6,858 bases of DNA, taken from positions 1 through 6,858 of the forward strand of contig CAJYHD010000402.1 of the NCBI GenBank assembly GCA_913773715.1. Direction: 5' to 3'. This DNA comes from an uncultured Sphingobium sp. GTDB lineage: Bacteria > Pseudomonadota > Alphaproteobacteria > Sphingomonadales > Sphingomonadaceae. The translations under genes were made by a program, and so were the position numbers. Below are positions 6,185 to 6,858 of the stretch, piece after piece. The first letter of the stretch is position 1. Each line of letters opens with the position of its first letter. The notes beneath the pieces are model-generated. The model was not told where the DNA came from, did not search any database, and worked only from the letters and a program-made list of their open reading frames with translations.

Positions 6185-6858
6185 TTAGGCGGTGAATTCG
6201 GCGGACCATTGCTGGAGCACGGTGCGATAGGGCTTGATCAAGCGCTCTTCGGCGAACCTGCCCTGCTCGACAGCCAGGCGGCTGCGTTCTTCGCGATCAT
6301 AGACGATGCGGGTCAGCGAATAGTCCTGATATTTCAGGCTGGGCCGATAGTGTTGCGCCGCCGCCGAATTGGCGTTGTAAATCTCGGGGCGATAGATTTT
6401 CTGGAACGTTTCCATGACGCTGATCGTGCTGACCAGTTCCAGGCTGGTATAGTCGGCAAGCAGATCGCCGACATGATAGAAGGCGTATGGGGCAACGCTG
6501 TTCGGCGGCATGAAGTAGCGCACCTTCATGCCCATCTTGGCGAAGTATTCGTCGGTCGATGAAAACGCGTCATTGCGATATTCGACGCCAAGCACGGGGT
6601 GCTCGTTCGCGCTGCGGTGATAGGTCTTGCTGCTCGATACGCTGAGGCAAATGACGGGCGGCTTGCTGAAATTCTCGCGGTAGGCGCTGGAGTTCAGGAA
6701 ATGCTTGAAAAGATTGCCGTGCAGGTCGCCAAAATCCTGCGGCACCCCGGAATGTGGGTGCGCCTTCATATGCTGCGGCAGTACGACGCTGAAGTCGTAA
6801 TCGCGAATGTAGGAGGAGAAATTGTTGCCGATCATCCCATCGATGCGTTCGCCTGTTC
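6185..6858 (-). CDS. mesX: MesX, DUF1852 partner of MesD (partial; N-terminus beyond window)
   Basis: The visible part is 223 codons ending at TAA 6187-6185. The frame runs off the window edge with no stop (TGERIDG precedes the Met at 6835), so that Met is internal and about 100 N-terminal residues should lie outside, given a family length of roughly 320-330 as I recall it. Conserved DUF1852 blocks, numbered from the Met at 6835, are DFGDLHGNLFKHF (34-46), KTYHRS (70-75), EHPVLGVEY (78-86), VRYFMPPNSVAP (105-116), IYRPEIYNAN (147-156) and YDREERSRLAVEQG (179-192). MesX is required in vivo for MesD activity together with oxygen; its reaction is not established, and generating the methyl donor by an oxidative step is a reasonable guess. 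It precedes mesD by 30 bases and is surely co-transcribed. No membrane segment is visible. The promoter and any methionine-responsive control element would lie outside the window. Confidence 0.92.
   Translation of the reverse strand, partial: TGERIDGMIGNNFSSYIRDYDFSVVLPQHMKAHPHSGVPQDFGDLHGNLFKHFLNSSAYRENFSKPPVICLSVSSSKTYHRSANEHPVLGVEYRNDAFSSTDEYFAKMGMKVRYFMPPNSVAPYAFYHVGDLLADYTSLELVSTISVMETFQKIYRPEIYNANSAAAQHYRPSLKYQDYSLTRIVYDREERSRLAVEQGRFAEERLIKPYRTVLQQWSAEFTA

Noticed and set aside
5387..6562. A long plus-strand open frame (391 codons) opposite mesD and mesX.
   Set aside because: It is antisense to two strongly conserved genes and its translation shows no recognisable domain; it is a high-GC shadow frame.
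2106..6858. A single functional unit in which MesD/MesX supplies methionine/SAM to the polyketide methyltransferase.
   Set aside because: The strong palindrome after mesD and a separate candidate promoter before the synthase point to two transcription units. A shared need for SAM is too general to link them without conserved co-occurrence.
1..6858. CRISPR arrays, tRNA/rRNA genes, insertion sequences, toxin-antitoxin or phage genes.
   Set aside because: No regularly spaced repeats, transposase-like proteins or RNA gene signatures were seen; almost all of the window is accounted for by the listed genes.

Overview
The window is high-GC DNA (about 60-65% in most rows I sampled by eye) with tightly packed genes and translationally coupled starts. 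Gene content and style fit an aerobic proteobacterium, most likely an alphaproteobacterium of the Sphingomonadaceae type. That placement is inferred from protein style only, and no rRNA or other marker is present to confirm it.

Layout: (1) Positions 1-2047, plus strand: the C-terminal part of a large glycoside hydrolase family 2 enzyme (beta-galactosidase type), whose start lies before the window. (2) Positions 2106-4938, minus strand: a compact three-gene operon transcribed as type III polyketide synthase, then class I SAM methyltransferase, then FAD-dependent oxidoreductase. The first junction is a 4-base ATGA overlap and the second overlaps by 10 or 22 bases, so the genes are almost certainly co-translated. 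A candidate promoter with an overlapping imperfect dyad and a good Shine-Dalgarno sequence precede the GTG start of the synthase. (3) Positions 5123-6858, minus strand: mesD, a core methionine synthase without the folate-binding half of MetE, preceded by mesX (DUF1852, cut by the window edge). A perfect 17-bp inverted repeat just after mesD probably ends this transcript and separates it from the polyketide operon. The hydrolase and polyketide operon converge across a 58-base gap.

How the genes work together: the polyketide operon probably makes a small phenolic or pyrone-type lipid. The synthase would extend an acyl starter with malonyl-CoA, the methyltransferase would methylate the product, and the flavoprotein would oxidise or reduce it. 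The exact product cannot be read from the sequence. MesD and MesX together form an oxygen-dependent methionine synthase that needs neither methyl-folate nor cobalamin. What MesX does chemically is the main open question in the window. The two systems share SAM/methionine chemistry only in a general sense, and the signals between them suggest separate transcription units.
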